45,580 bases of DNA from Desulfobacteraceae bacterium (GCA_003599865.1 QZKS01000003.1:1-45580); one strand, 5' to 3'; positions 28,509-37,917 are shown, counted from the first letter of the stretch. Made by a program: numbers and translations. Notes: generated by a model from the sequence alone, not told the origin.

Positions 28509-29261
28509 TCAACCCTTTTTCCCACGTGAATTTTTTTCTGTCAATGGGATAATATCAAGATCCCCCCAAAGCCCGATGATATCATCAATGATGGCTACGG
28601 CACCGAGAATGCCATCCATATTTTTTGCCGCCTGTACGGCATGTTTAATATCGGAGCCGGACTGGATGAGGTTCCCGATGGCGGTTGCCGCAGCATCGGC
28701 AAGAGCGCATGAATGAGAGACAATGCATACGGCATCCGCTTTCCCGTAACTGAGGGAATGACCGATTGTACCGGAGGATGTACAGACGGAAAGAGGGCGG
28801 TCGTCCGGGATCAGACGAATGCCGAGTTTCATGCTCAGGGGAGATTTCCCGGCATAGATGCCGACGGTTGCCGGGCTGTCCAGTTTCATGAAAATATCAC
28901 CGCCGTTTTCCACAACCACTTCTCTCGAGTATGCAAGCAGGTCTTTTCCCACAAATTCCGCAACAGCGCCGGCAACCGCAGCCATGGGGCCGACCCCGGC
29001 CATGTTGCCGGACCGGATCATTTCATGGATGATGAGCGGTGCAGGCGTGTCCGGATTCCATGGAACCAGGGATGTTGCAAAATCAGGATGATGTATGATG
29101 AACGTTTCGATATGACCGCGAAACGTTAATATACTTTCCCGTGCGACATCGGACAGATTCCGGTCTGCCTGCACGGCGATATCGGTTTCTTTTACCCGGA
29201 CGGTAAACGATTGCAGATTTTTCCGGTTTACAAACTTTCGGTATTCCTGTTCTCGGTTCAT
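28509..29261 (-). CDS. UPF0280 family protein (ApbE-like fold)
   Basis: A 250-residue protein recognised by EYRKFVNRKNLQSFTVRVKETDIAVQA, NMAGVGPMAAVAGAVAEFVG, VENGGDIFMKL and CTSSGTIGHSLSYGKADAVCIVS. These match the conserved UPF0280/COG2122 family, whose fold resembles the FMN transferase ApbE. The biochemical function is not established. It sits between the dGTPase-like gene and mutS in a tightly spaced run. Confidence 0.9.
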   Translation of the reverse strand: MNREQEYRKFVNRKNLQSFTVRVKETDIAVQADRNLSDVARESILTFRGHIETFIIHHPDFATSLVPWNPDTPAPLIIHEMIRSGNMAGVGPMAAVAGAVAEFVGKDLLAYSREVVVENGGDIFMKLDSPATVGIYAGKSPLSMKLGIRLIPDDRPLSVCTSSGTIGHSLSYGKADAVCIVSHSCALADAAATAIGNLIQSGSDIKHAVQAAKNMDGILGAVAIIDDIIGLWGDLDIIPLTEKNSRGKKG

Positions 29262-29286
29262 GGCCTGCTGAAAACCAAAATAGGGT

Positions 29287-30447
29287 TTACACGGAGTAGA
29301 TCAATTTGGATCCCATTGTTTCCGGACAGACTTCAATAAAATACCGATCCGTCATTCCTGCAATAAAATCCCTTACGATTTCAGCATGGGCAGCCTTTTC
29401 AATATAGGCATCGGACATGTCTTTCAGAAAACGGGTATAAATGAGTGAGGACCGGTTCCTGCTTTCCAGATCGTTGAGCAGGGTTTCAAATAAGTATCGG
29501 AACATCTCCTTGATGACCTTTGAATTTTTCTTGATCCGCTGGTTCAGGTAAATATGTTCGTAATTGAATGCTTTCAGCAGCTTCAAGGCATTGGATATTT
29601 CGGGGCTGAACGCAATAAAGGGTTTTCCATAACTGGTTTCGATCAGGTCGGTCACCAGCCGGTATACAATGGTTCCGTTGGTGTCTCCCAGAAGAGCGAC
29701 GGAATCTTTCGGCAGGTCCTTCCGTGAAATCAAGCCCAGTCTTATGCCGTCCTCAATATCCCGTCCGATATAACTGATCGTGTCCGCCATTCTGACAACA
29801 CACCCTTCCAGGGTCATGGGCGTGACCTGTTGCCGTAAGCCGGTTGTCAGCCCGGTCATGTTTTGATCCAGGCTTTCAAAGTCGGCATTTCTTTCAGGCT
29901 CCAGCATCCGGGAGTGGGTTTCGCCGTCATGGCAGAGAATGCCGTCCAGTGTCTGCAGGCATAAATTCCATCCGGTTCCTTTTTTTTCAAGCTGGTCCAG
30001 GAATCGGATGCTTTGAACGTTATGACGAAAATTACCGATTCCGGATGCTTTGCAAAGTCCGGACAGATAGGTCTCACCCTCGTGACCAAAAGGCACATGC
30101 CCGATATCATGACCCAGCGCGATCGCTTCAATCAGATCCTCATTCAGGCCCAGAAATCTTCCAATGGTTCTGGCGACCTTGGAAACAATCTGAACGTGGA
30201 GAACCCGATGGGTGATGTGATCATTTTTAACCAGATAAAAAACCTGGGTTTTATCAATATAGCGGGTATAGGCAAGGGAATGAAGGATCCGGTCGACATC
30301 CACGGAAAAGGCCTGACGGTATCCATGGTCCAGCTGATTTTCCCGGATGCGCCGGATACCGCTTCTGCTTGGGGTTGCATAAGCGGACAGATGGTCCTGT
30401 TCACGTTCATCCAATGCCTGTCTTAGCGACGCAAGGTTAAAATTCAT
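29287..30447 (-). CDS. dgt: dGTPase-like HD-domain triphosphohydrolase
   Basis: A 386-residue HD-superfamily protein of the dGTPase type, which releases tripolyphosphate from dNTPs. Key parts are YRQAFSVDVDRILHSLAYTRYIDKTQVF, HRVLHVQIVSKVARTIG, the HD motif ALGHDIGHVPFGHEGE, and MADTISYIGRDIEDGI. It is closest to the shorter deoxyguanosinetriphosphate triphosphohydrolase-like group, so substrate preference is unsure. It lies 25 bp upstream of the UPF0280 gene and 30 bp downstream of the ATP-grasp gene. Confidence 0.92.
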   Translation of the reverse strand: MNFNLASLRQALDEREQDHLSAYATPSRSGIRRIRENQLDHGYRQAFSVDVDRILHSLAYTRYIDKTQVFYLVKNDHITHRVLHVQIVSKVARTIGRFLGLNEDLIEAIALGHDIGHVPFGHEGETYLSGLCKASGIGNFRHNVQSIRFLDQLEKKGTGWNLCLQTLDGILCHDGETHSRMLEPERNADFESLDQNMTGLTTGLRQQVTPMTLEGCVVRMADTISYIGRDIEDGIRLGLISRKDLPKDSVALLGDTNGTIVYRLVTDLIETSYGKPFIAFSPEISNALKLLKAFNYEHIYLNQRIKKNSKVIKEMFRYLFETLLNDLESRNRSSLIYTRFLKDMSDAYIEKAAHAEIVRDFIAGMTDRYFIEVCPETMGSKLIYSV

Positions 30448-30477
30448 AACGGTTTTCCAATGCCTGTTTCAATGGTT

Positions 30478-31263
30478 TCAGATTTCGCCGGCCGCAATCT
30501 TTTGTTCCATCAGCCGGACATAGTCAATCCCGGCTTTCTGAAATCCTGCTTTGCCGTATTTCATATTCGCTTCCAGTACGTAATAATTTCCCTTGTGAAT
30601 CAGGATATCCATTCCGACATCATCCCATCCGCAGTATCTTGCGGTATGTTCCGCCAGTCTGAGTGCATCATCCGGGACCTGATCCAGTTTGATTTCAGCC
30701 CCTCTGGCAACGTTGCTTCGAAATTCACCCGGCGCTGCAATCCTCCAGTAGGCATGGGCTACACGGTTGCCGATCATCACCACACGGATATCCCGGTCGG
30801 TCGGAAGAAATTCCTGAACATAGGCGACTTTTGTCATATCACAGTATTGGGAGAAATCATCCTGATTCCGGATGAGAAAAACACCTTTTCCCATGGCCGA
30901 TCCTCTGGGGATCTTGGCGACAAAAGGATATTGGAAATAATCAAGGATATTTTTTTTTTGTCTGGGGCCGTAAAAAAATCTGGTTTTCGGGTGAGGGATA
31001 TTCAGCAGCTGAAAAAGGGCGGTCTGCTTGATCTTGTCCTGTACAAACTTGTAGGTATGATAACTGGGAAAGGTTGGTTTTCCCATGGTATTGAAAAGAT
31101 CGGCATAAAAAGTTCCCGGATAGTATATCTTGGGGGCGTTCCGGATTGCTTCCTTTTCCCGGTCGCTGTATTTCGAAAAATTGGACTGGATACCCAATGT
31201 AACGACATTGAGACATTTTCGAAGCCGGGAACCAAGCGCGACAACTGTATGATTGCTGACCAT
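30478..31263 (-). CDS. RimK-like ATP-grasp ligase of unknown substrate
   Basis: A 261-residue ATP-grasp protein. The nucleotide-binding and metal-binding parts are visible: YPFVAKIPRGSAMGKGVFLI (lysine and Gly-rich loop), VQEFLPTDRDIRVVMIGN, and the C-terminal DDVGMDILIHKGNYYVLEANMKYGK with Asp, Glu and Asn metal ligands. RimK relatives join an amino acid to a carboxylate on a peptide, protein or cofactor. The acceptor cannot be deduced. The ATG at 31263 is used; a GTG one codon earlier is also in frame. It lies among envelope and nucleotide-metabolism genes. Confidence 0.85.
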   Translation of the reverse strand: MVSNHTVVALGSRLRKCLNVVTLGIQSNFSKYSDREKEAIRNAPKIYYPGTFYADLFNTMGKPTFPSYHTYKFVQDKIKQTALFQLLNIPHPKTRFFYGPRQKKNILDYFQYPFVAKIPRGSAMGKGVFLIRNQDDFSQYCDMTKVAYVQEFLPTDRDIRVVMIGNRVAHAYWRIAAPGEFRSNVARGAEIKLDQVPDDALRLAEHTARYCGWDDVGMDILIHKGNYYVLEANMKYGKAGFQKAGIDYVRLMEQKIAAGEI

Positions 31264-31309
31264 CACCGGATAAACCGTTCTTTCAAGTCACCTGCAATTT
31301 TCAGATATG

Positions 31310-32119
31310 TTATTCCTTCTCTTCCGGCGGAGGTATCAGGAACATGGAGTGTTCGACCGGAACATTCGCAAAATACCGGTCGATCCTCCATTGAACGGAA
31401 TCTCCGCTTTCATTGGAAAGAACCACACGGGAGGGGAGGCTGAAACCATCGATCATGATTTCACCCGTTAATTCCGCTCGATAACTCAGCGCCCCCGTGA
31501 TTCCAAATATTTCAACCTTATAGATTTTTGTTTTTTTTTCATCAAGATAAATTTTTTCCGTGATACCGGTCCAGTTTTCTTTCAGAATGACAATATAGCC
31601 GCCATCCGAATCCGATCGTTCGATAGTTGAGGTTGCATGTTCACGGATGGGCACCCGGCCGATCAGAAATTCCATGACATCCTCTATTTTTACAGGGATG
31701 GAGGATAATTCCTCCAGTGTTGCACCCGGAGCATTTTTTTCAAAATAGGTGGAATCGGTATGGGAAAGATAATAAAAATGATCCTGAACAGCCGATATAC
31801 TGATCAGCGGCTGACCGGACATGGCGAGTATTTCCATTCGGAACCGGTCAGGGTAGAGGCCCATCCAGGCAGTTCTGGCGATAAATGCCCCTTCACCCCT
31901 GACGAGCTCGATTTTGCCGATGCCTTTGAATGAAAAAAGGGAATTGTTTTTTTCCTGTATGGAAGTGATGACCGACAGGGATTCCCGGTCGGGCAGGGGA
32001 GAAAAAAGACCGGTGTGGATACTGCCGCACGATTGAATGATCAAACAGGCGATACAAAGCAACACCCCCCCCCGAGCCCCCCGGGGAATGGAGAGGGAAT
32101 CATTGACGGACTTATTCAT
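31310..32119 (-). CDS. LolA/LolB-like outer-membrane lipoprotein
   Basis: A 269-residue lipoprotein with a signal ending CIACLIIQSC (Cys31). The body looks like the half-barrel of LolA/LolB or DUF4292 proteins: FSFKGIGKIELVRGEGAFIARTAWMGLYPDRFRMEI, SAVQDHFYYL, and RAELTGEIMIDGFSLPSRVVL. Such proteins carry or receive lipoproteins at the outer membrane; that role is inferred. It overlaps the TPR lipoprotein gene by 8 bp. A run of nine G lies in codons 16-19, upstream of the hydrophobic signal segment, and any slippage there would shift the frame. Confidence 0.8.
   Translation of the reverse strand: MNKSVNDSLSIPRGARGGVLLCIACLIIQSCGSIHTGLFSPLPDRESLSVITSIQEKNNSLFSFKGIGKIELVRGEGAFIARTAWMGLYPDRFRMEILAMSGQPLISISAVQDHFYYLSHTDSTYFEKNAPGATLEELSSIPVKIEDVMEFLIGRVPIREHATSTIERSDSDGGYIVILKENWTGITEKIYLDEKKTKIYKVEIFGITGALSYRAELTGEIMIDGFSLPSRVVLSNESGDSVQWRIDRYFANVPVEHSMFLIPPPEEKE
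32065..32073. repeat. C9/G9 homopolymer within a lipoprotein gene
   Basis: Nine C on the plus strand (nine G in the sense strand of the LolB-like gene), with a second run of six C four bases on. The flanking AGCAACA is shared with another C9 run at 36913-36921. Confidence 0.85.
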
Positions 32120-33890
32120 TGCCCTGGGAGAGCTTGTTGATTTTTTCCAGAAGGGATTCCTTGTCTTTTTCTTTTTTTAAAAGGGCTCTTTGATAGAATT
32201 CAAGGGCTTTTTCCCGGTTGTTGATTTTCATGTGAACATCACCGATATGCTCCAGGATAATCGGATCATCCGGCACCAGGGAGATTGCTTTTTCAAGCAT
32301 GGCCAGTGCTTCCTTAAACTCTCCTTTCTTGTAATACAGCCATCCCAGACTGTCCGTAATATAGCCGTCTGCGGGTTCAATCTCCATGGCTCTTTGAATC
32401 AGCTGCTCCGCTTCGCTGAGATTCATATTCATATCAAGGTAGGTATACCCCAGATAGTTGAGTGCATGAGCATCCTGAGGGTCGATTCCGATTACTTTTT
32501 TCATCTCTTCAATGGAGAGATCCTTTTTTCCCCATTTGTCATACACAACGCCCAGCCGGAAATGGAGCCGTGGGTTATCCGGCGTGATTTCAAGTCCCTT
32601 TTTCAGAACCGATTCAGCCTGTTGATACATCCTGGAATCCTCATGAAAATATCCCAGGTAGAAATAAAATTCAGGATTGTCCGGCATTTTCCGGATCGCT
32701 TTTTCCAGAATCTCAGTCGCCCTGTCCGGCTGATCCTGATTTTTATAGATGTAGGCCAGATAGATGGTGGCGTTTTCAAAAAATTTGGAATCATCCTTGA
32801 CCTTTTTAAAATGAAAAAGAGCCTTGTCCGTATCCTTTATTCCATCATAAGCAGCCCCGGCAAGGTGATTGATGTCCGAATCATCCGGAATTTTTTTCAG
32901 CATTCCGTTCAGGATAATCAGGGCATCATCATATTTTTTATGATCGATAAACAGGAAAATAATTTTTCCCGCAATATCGGGCTCTGTCTTGGAATTATCG
33001 GCAAGCCGGTCAAAAATTTTTTGTGCCTTCTTCCGATCACCGGTCGTGTGGTAAAAAAGGGCCAGTTCCATATTTGCCCGGATGTCGTTCGGGTACAACT
33101 CCAGAATTTCATGATACAGTTTTGTTATTTTTTCTTTATTCGGATATTTGTGGGGTTTTCCCTTTCGGATCGTGGTTGCAGCAGGTTCATCTTCCCGGAG
33201 TTGTTCGTTTTTGTAGATGCTCAGGAGTTCATATCGCGGCTCGACGAGCATCGGTTCGATATCCAGGGCTTTTTTGAATTCCCTTTCCGCATCGCGATAT
33301 TGTTTCAGTCTTTCGTGGGCCTTTCCCAAAAAAAAGTATCCTGTATATGAATCCGGAAAATGGGATATCAGTTTCCGGTACACCTCCAAAGCCTTCTGGT
33401 TTTCTTCCTCATCCAGATATATGGACCCGAGAAACAGGTAGACATTTTTTCGTTTGGGATCCAGTTCAAGAATTTTTTCATAAACCGTTTTGGCCTCATC
33501 TTTCTGATTCAGATACATCCGGATGTTGCCCTTTAAAATAAGAGCCTCTATATCGTCCGGATTTTTGGCCAGCAGTTTATCGATAAAAACAAGTGCTTCT
33601 TCGTAATTATTTTGCTGCAGATAGATAAAAACAAGCTCTTTTTTCAGGAAGGTTGATTCCGGATCATTCTGAATGGCCATTTTCAAGTAGAAAATCGCGT
33701 TGTCAATATTGTCATTCTGCTTCTGAAATTGTGCGGCCGTATAATAATAATATTTATTTTCCGAACGGGACGGATCAGACCATCCGGTTCCGGCAGACTG
33801 CGGAGTGCTTTTTGGGCCCGCACATCCGCTGCTGATAATGATGGCAACAAGTATGGCAAATACCTGTGAATATTTTTGTTTCATCCTCAT
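32112..33890 (-). CDS. Tetratricopeptide-repeat lipoprotein
   Basis: A 592-residue protein with a lipoprotein signal (ILVAIIISSGC, Cys23) followed by about 13 consecutive TPR motifs, for example NAIFYLKMAIQNDPESTFLK, EALVFIDKLLAKNPDDIEAL, KAQKIFDRLA and EALAMLEKAISLVPDDPIIL. It is probably an outer-membrane scaffold facing the periplasm. It lies 18 bp after the sigma-factor gene and overlaps the next lipoprotein gene. TPR lipoprotein plus LolB-like lipoprotein suggests a joint envelope assembly role, by inference only. Confidence 0.9.
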   Translation of the reverse strand: MRMKQKYSQVFAILVAIIISSGCAGPKSTPQSAGTGWSDPSRSENKYYYYTAAQFQKQNDNIDNAIFYLKMAIQNDPESTFLKKELVFIYLQQNNYEEALVFIDKLLAKNPDDIEALILKGNIRMYLNQKDEAKTVYEKILELDPKRKNVYLFLGSIYLDEEENQKALEVYRKLISHFPDSYTGYFFLGKAHERLKQYRDAEREFKKALDIEPMLVEPRYELLSIYKNEQLREDEPAATTIRKGKPHKYPNKEKITKLYHEILELYPNDIRANMELALFYHTTGDRKKAQKIFDRLADNSKTEPDIAGKIIFLFIDHKKYDDALIILNGMLKKIPDDSDINHLAGAAYDGIKDTDKALFHFKKVKDDSKFFENATIYLAYIYKNQDQPDRATEILEKAIRKMPDNPEFYFYLGYFHEDSRMYQQAESVLKKGLEITPDNPRLHFRLGVVYDKWGKKDLSIEEMKKVIGIDPQDAHALNYLGYTYLDMNMNLSEAEQLIQRAMEIEPADGYITDSLGWLYYKKGEFKEALAMLEKAISLVPDDPIILEHIGDVHMKINNREKALEFYQRALLKKEKDKESLLEKINKLSQGNE

Positions 33891-33908
33891 TTTTCCTTGC
33901 CTGCCTAT

Positions 33909-34889
33909 TTAATCAAAACTATTCGTATATGAACTAAAATCAGGCAGTTCCCGCTTAAAATACGCTTTCATTTTTTTGATGATGTTTTTTTCCACCTGTC
34001 TCACACGTTCTCTTGAAATGTCATATTTATCGCCTATTTCTTGCAGGGTTAACGGGTTATCCGAGAAAATCCGGATATTAAAAATCTCCAGCTCCCTTCC
34101 TGTCAGGCTTTTCTTAAATTCCTTAATTTTTTCATGCAGGATGGTCTCAATCTCCTTCTTGGCAACCTGATCTTCAATAGACTCCGTTGCCGTCTTGAGA
34201 AAATCGATTCTCTCCGTATCGGAATCATTTTTTACAGGAGCATCAAGGGAGACATCCCAGCCGTCCAGGCGTTGATCCATGTCCACAATTTCCCGCTCAG
34301 AGACGCCCAGTCGCTCTGAAAGAAGTTTCGGCTTGGGGTCAAATCCCTGCTCGATCAGCCGTTGCTTCTCTTTTTTCAGCTTGAAAAACAGCTTCCGCTG
34401 GCCCTGCGTGGTTCCGATTTTTACAAGGCGCCAGTTATCCATGATAAACTTTAGAATATATGCCTTGATCCAGAATGAGGCATAATATGAAAACTTGACA
34501 TTTTTGTAGGGGTCGAATTTTTTGACCGCCTGCATGAGTCCGATATTTCCTTCCTGGATCAGGTCCAGCAGGTTCTGCATCCAGACCCGTTGGAATTCAA
34601 GCGCTATTTTCACAACCAGCCTGAGATTGGCGGTAACCAGGATATAAGCGGCTTCCGGGTCATCTTCTTCCTGGACCCGTTTTCCCAATGAGACTTCCTG
34701 CTCTCTGGTTAACAGATCATACCTGCTGATTTCAGACAGGTACCGCTGGAGGGGGTCATATTTTACTAAACTCTTTTCACTGGCCTTTACCAAGGGCTTT
34801 GTGCTGTGTTTTGCTGCCGGCGGTTTGTCGTCTGCCTGTGTGCTGGTTTCCAGAGGTTTTTCGGGTTTCTGTATTCTCATATTGTCCAA
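33909..34889 (-). CDS. rpoH: RpoH-like sigma-70 family factor (sigma-32 type)
   Basis: A 326-residue alternative sigma factor. After a variable lysine-rich N-terminus come region 1.2 (DPLQRYLSEISRYDLLTREQE), region 2 with the core-binding and -10 segment (DLIQEGNIGLMQAVKKFDPYKNVKFSYYASFWIKAYILKFI), the RpoH box QRKLFFKLKKEKQRL, and region 4 with helix-turn-helix TLQEIGDKYDISRERVRQVEKNI. The RpoH box points to the heat-shock sigma group. It heads the long minus-strand gene run. The long N-terminal extension (about 45 residues) is unlike E. coli RpoH. Confidence 0.85.
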   Translation of the reverse strand: MDNMRIQKPEKPLETSTQADDKPPAAKHSTKPLVKASEKSLVKYDPLQRYLSEISRYDLLTREQEVSLGKRVQEEDDPEAAYILVTANLRLVVKIALEFQRVWMQNLLDLIQEGNIGLMQAVKKFDPYKNVKFSYYASFWIKAYILKFIMDNWRLVKIGTTQGQRKLFFKLKKEKQRLIEQGFDPKPKLLSERLGVSEREIVDMDQRLDGWDVSLDAPVKNDSDTERIDFLKTATESIEDQVAKKEIETILHEKIKEFKKSLTGRELEIFNIRIFSDNPLTLQEIGDKYDISRERVRQVEKNIIKKMKAYFKRELPDFSSYTNSFD

Positions 34890-35029
34890 TCAATTTGTAT
34901 CATGCAAGACCTTATGCCGGTCCGATATCTGTCTGATATGAATTCGTAGCAATTATTGAACCAAACGTCACGGTGCTTATAGTATCATGATCTCAAAAAA
35001 AATATCCAGTGTTTTATCAAAAAAATTCG

Positions 35030-35058
35030 TGGACAACTGAAGTCCTCTATGTTAACTA
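35030..35058 (+). promoter_or_regulatory. Possible promoter of tRNA-Arg
   Basis: TGGACA at 35030-35035 with TTAACT/TAACTA 16-17 nt downstream, about 25 bp before the tRNA. The -35 is good and the -10 weak. Confidence 0.3.
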
Positions 35059-35083
35059 TTTTAGCTTTCCAAATCCCGCATCC

Positions 35084-35160
<77 letters not shown>

Positions 35161-35165
35161 TGAAA

Positions 35166-36320
35166 TCAAGGGTTTACATTCACACAAGTTAACCTTTTTT
35201 TGCTTCTGGTCTCCATTTGGTCTCCACTTTCACCCAAAACCATTTTTTCAAGCCTTGAAGCCGCTTTTTGATTGACCGGCTTTAATAAGTGAGCATAGGT
35301 ATTAAGCGTTACACTTGGTGTTGAATGCCCCAACTGTGTTTGAATATATTTGATGTTTTCCCCCTGGTCAATCAAAAGACTTGCAAAGGTATGGCGCAAA
35401 TCATGAAATCGGATTCTTGGGATTCCGGCTTTCTTTAATGCCGGAAAAAAGAAACGGTTCAACATATGGGATTGATCCATCGGCCCCCCATCACGATTTG
35501 GAAAAATCAGATCCAGTTCGGTCTTTGGGCACTCCCTTTGCCATTGTTTCAAATCAGCAAGAACAGACGGCCCCATGTCTATTTTTCGGATAGATGTTTT
35601 TGTTTTTGGATTGTACCATGCCTTTTTATTGAAAGTCCGTTTGATATAGATCTGGCTTGTTGTCCACAAAACATCTGTCCACTTTAACCCCAAAAGTTCA
35701 CCTTGTCGGCAGCCGGTGAAAATGGCGAGTTTAAAAAGCATGTAATACTTCTTTTTATCCGATATGCTTTCCAGCAAGGCGGGTTATCTGTCCAGGCGTC
35801 AAAACCTTTGTTTTCTCCGACTCCGGAAGCTCTACGCTGCTTTTTTTGGGCTTCTCTGCATCCCGTACTGGATTGAAATCTGTCAACCTTTGCCTTACGG
35901 CATATTTCATCACCTGGTTGAATGTAATCAAAACCTTTTTGAGTGTTGCCCTGGTCATTCCCAGGGAAAGCTTATCGGAAATGAACGCTTCAACCGTTTG
36001 CGGATTGATCCTGTTTATTTTGATAGGATCAATATCAAAGAAATAATGTTTCAAATGCCCCTGATATCCGGCCAGCGTAGAAGCCCGGACATTGTTCTTT
36101 TTCTGGTCAATCCAGTTCTCAGCAACTTCTTTGAATGCCAGTGCCTCCTTTGTGGGAATGAAAATACCCTTGGCAACCGTATCTTCAATCTCAGCACATA
36201 GTTTGTTTGCCTGTGCCTTTGTTGCTCCTTTGGGTAAAACCTTCAACCGCCGTTTTCCGTGTTGATCCCGAAAGTCGATACAATATCGGCCCTTTTTTTC
36301 ATTCTGGTCACAACAGCCAT
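35166..36320 (-). pseudogene. Tyrosine recombinase/phage-type integrase, broken by two frameshifts
   Basis: Read as one gene it gives about 384 residues. An N-terminal arm-binding part starts at ATG 36320 (MAVVTRMKKR then GRYCIDFRDQHGKRRLKVLP), followed by a SAM-like core-binding domain (VAENWIDQKKNNVRASTLAGY) and a catalytic domain with Arg in FTGCRQGELLGLKW, HDLRHTFASLL, and LGHSTPSVTLNTYAH holding the final Tyr. One shift is at an A7-G3 run (36290-36299); the other is at about 35771-35779, where one extra base turns RLLESISDKK into RLAGKHIG-stop. The catalytic residues remain, so decay is recent or the shifts are sequencing errors in the assembly. The 3' end lies 5 bp from tRNA-Arg. Confidence 0.85.
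35171..35201 (+). terminator. Rho-independent terminator of tRNA-Arg
   Basis: Stem GGTTTAC/GTTAACC (six of seven pairs) followed by seven T, starting 11 bp after the tRNA CCA. It overlaps the antisense end of the integrase gene. Confidence 0.5.
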
Positions 36321-36617
36321 AGTTAAACCTCTTTTTTTAATTTATGTTTGCTTCTTTGAATATTACACACAAATTCCTGTTCATTCCTTCCATTCGTATA
36401 AAAACAAATATCCTGTTCTTGGATCAAGGTGCTATAAACGGCTGACCTTTCTATAATCAATTTCGCAGCCAGTTTGCTGACCATAGTCAGGACCAAACTG
36501 GCGACTTGATAACCAACGATCTGTCGGACTGCTTTTGCATTTTTACAGGACGAGTGCGCCTGCATGCTGCTGATATATTAAAATCGTAGCAGTTTGTTTG
36601 ATAAAAAGGCGTAAATG

Positions 36618-36752
36618 TCACTGCTGTGATAGACCCAGGTGAAACCAGATTTCAGGATCGTCATTGACACTTTCAGCAATGCAGCACCCATCATAAACCA
36701 GTCCAACGTGATCACCCACAGCTGGCAATTCTTTTCGAGATGATAAGATGAA
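36618..36752 (-). pseudogene. Possible coding remnant
   Basis: A minus-strand frame between two stops, without an ATG, reads FILSSRKELPAVGDHVGLVY then DGCCIAESVNDDPEIWFHLG and ends QQ. The residue composition looks protein-like, but I do not recognise the family. It could be a fragment of a lost mobile-element gene. Confidence 0.2.
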
Positions 36753-36912
36753 TTAAAGATTTTTCTTCACCTTTTTATTTATATTTGACAAGCGAAAAAG
36801 AGAATGATAGAGGCAGAAAGGAAAAATCGCATGAAAATCGCAAGATTCTTTATGCGGCCGTTATAATTTTCTATGGCAGATTCGAAAACAGACGCGATGT
36901 GACGGAGCAACA

Positions 36913-36921
36913 CCCCCCCCC
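36913..36921. repeat. C9 homopolymer upstream of the transglutaminase gene
   Basis: Nine C preceded by GAGCAACA, resembling the AGCAACA-C9 context at 32058-32073. Confidence 0.8.
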
Positions 36922-36988
36922 TTCCTTGTGTTTGAATTTCACTATGTCATAAAACCCTATACGATAATGCAATACTTTACTGAACTCT

Positions 36989-37885
36989 ATGAAGAGATCT
37001 ATTTACGCTGGAACTGTGCTCGTTTTCTGTATTGCCACGATATTGTTGATAAAATATTTTTTTTTCAAGGCAGATGACGACAAGGTAAATCTATCAAAAA
37101 ATACTATCCCCCGATCAGTTCGATATGGTTTTACAATTCAAAACAATGGAAATCGACTGGTAAAAACCGGTCTTTTCCGCACCTGGGCACCGGTTGAAAA
37201 TACAGCCACACAGCATTGCGAAAACATCAATGCTTCCATACCATTTCAAATCGTCCCCGATATGCTGGGAAACCAGATGCTTGAGTTTGTCCTTACAAAC
37301 ATTCCCCCCCATGGCATAAAAATCATTTCGATAACAGCTGACCTGACGCTATCGGAAGCAAATAATCTCCTGGAAAAAGATAATCCGCAAATATTTCTCA
37401 AACCGGAAACCTATATTGAATCAGATCAGCCGAATTTGATTCAACAAGCAAATTCGTTGAAGAAGGATGGTATCTTTGAGACTGCTTTGAATATTCATGA
37501 TTGGGTAGCAGGGCATATTGAATATACCGGTTACATCAAAAAAGATCGAGGCGCTCTTTATGCCTTTCATAATAAAAAAGGTGATTGTACCGAGTACATG
37601 TATCTTTTTGTCGCATTCTGCCGCGCATTGGAGATACCGGCCCGTGGGGTTTGCGGATATGTTTGCAAGGAAAATTCCATCTTGAGGCCTGCCGAATTTC
37701 ACAACTGGGCGGAGTTCAATCATAAAGGCCGGTGGATTCTATCCGACCCTCAGAATCGGTTGTTTCAGAAAGGTGCGGAAAACTATATTGCCATGCGAAT
37801 ACTGGGTCCTTCCGGCAATAATCCTCAGATGAATTTTAATCGTTTTCATCTGGAGGGAGAAGGCCTGTCCGCAAGAATGAATTAA
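36989..37885 (+). CDS. Membrane-anchored transglutaminase-like cysteine protein
   Basis: A 298-residue protein. An N-terminal hydrophobic anchor (AGTVLVFCIATILLIKYFFF, residues 7-26) is followed by a beta-rich region. The transglutaminase-core domain has its triad visible as Cys200 (KKGDCTEYM), His238 (EFHNWAEF) and Asp253 (WILSDPQNR). Such domains can cross-link, deamidate or cut proteins; which of these applies cannot be told from sequence. The stop is 32 bp before the start of the giant repeat protein, and both face the same way, so co-transcription is likely and the giant protein is a natural candidate substrate. Confidence 0.88.
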   Translation: MKRSIYAGTVLVFCIATILLIKYFFFKADDDKVNLSKNTIPRSVRYGFTIQNNGNRLVKTGLFRTWAPVENTATQHCENINASIPFQIVPDMLGNQMLEFVLTNIPPHGIKIISITADLTLSEANNLLEKDNPQIFLKPETYIESDQPNLIQQANSLKKDGIFETALNIHDWVAGHIEYTGYIKKDRGALYAFHNKKGDCTEYMYLFVAFCRALEIPARGVCGYVCKENSILRPAEFHNWAEFNHKGRWILSDPQNRLFQKGAENYIAMRILGPSGNNPQMNFNRFHLEGEGLSARMN

Positions 37886-37917
37886 TAAAAGTGCCGTCAA
37901 AAAACAGGGAACAAAAT

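Larger units (their letters stand above)
36321..36988. other. 668-bp gene-poor region between the integrase and the transglutaminase gene
   Basis: I see no convincing gene. An 80-codon open frame on the minus strand (36323-36565) has no recognisable features. A short stop-bounded frame at 36618-36752 looks like a coding remnant. The right part is AT-rich with a C9 run (36913-36921) about 70 bp before the transglutaminase start. No copy of the tRNA 3' end, which would mark the far attachment site, is present. Confidence 0.6.

Noticed and set aside
32112-33890. Plus-strand open frames within the TPR gene, the longest at 32190-33350
   Set aside because: They are shadows of a continuous TPR-coding frame; the plus-strand translation has no repeat or domain structure.
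36323-36565. 80-codon open frame upstream of the integrase, possible excisionase
   Set aside because: No helix-turn-helix or other recognisable motif and no ribosome-binding site; composition is not convincing.
36545-36565. GTGCGCCTG near the integrase as a far attachment site
   Set aside because: Only the first seven bases of the tRNA (GCGCCTG) match, from its 5' rather than 3' end; too short to mean anything.
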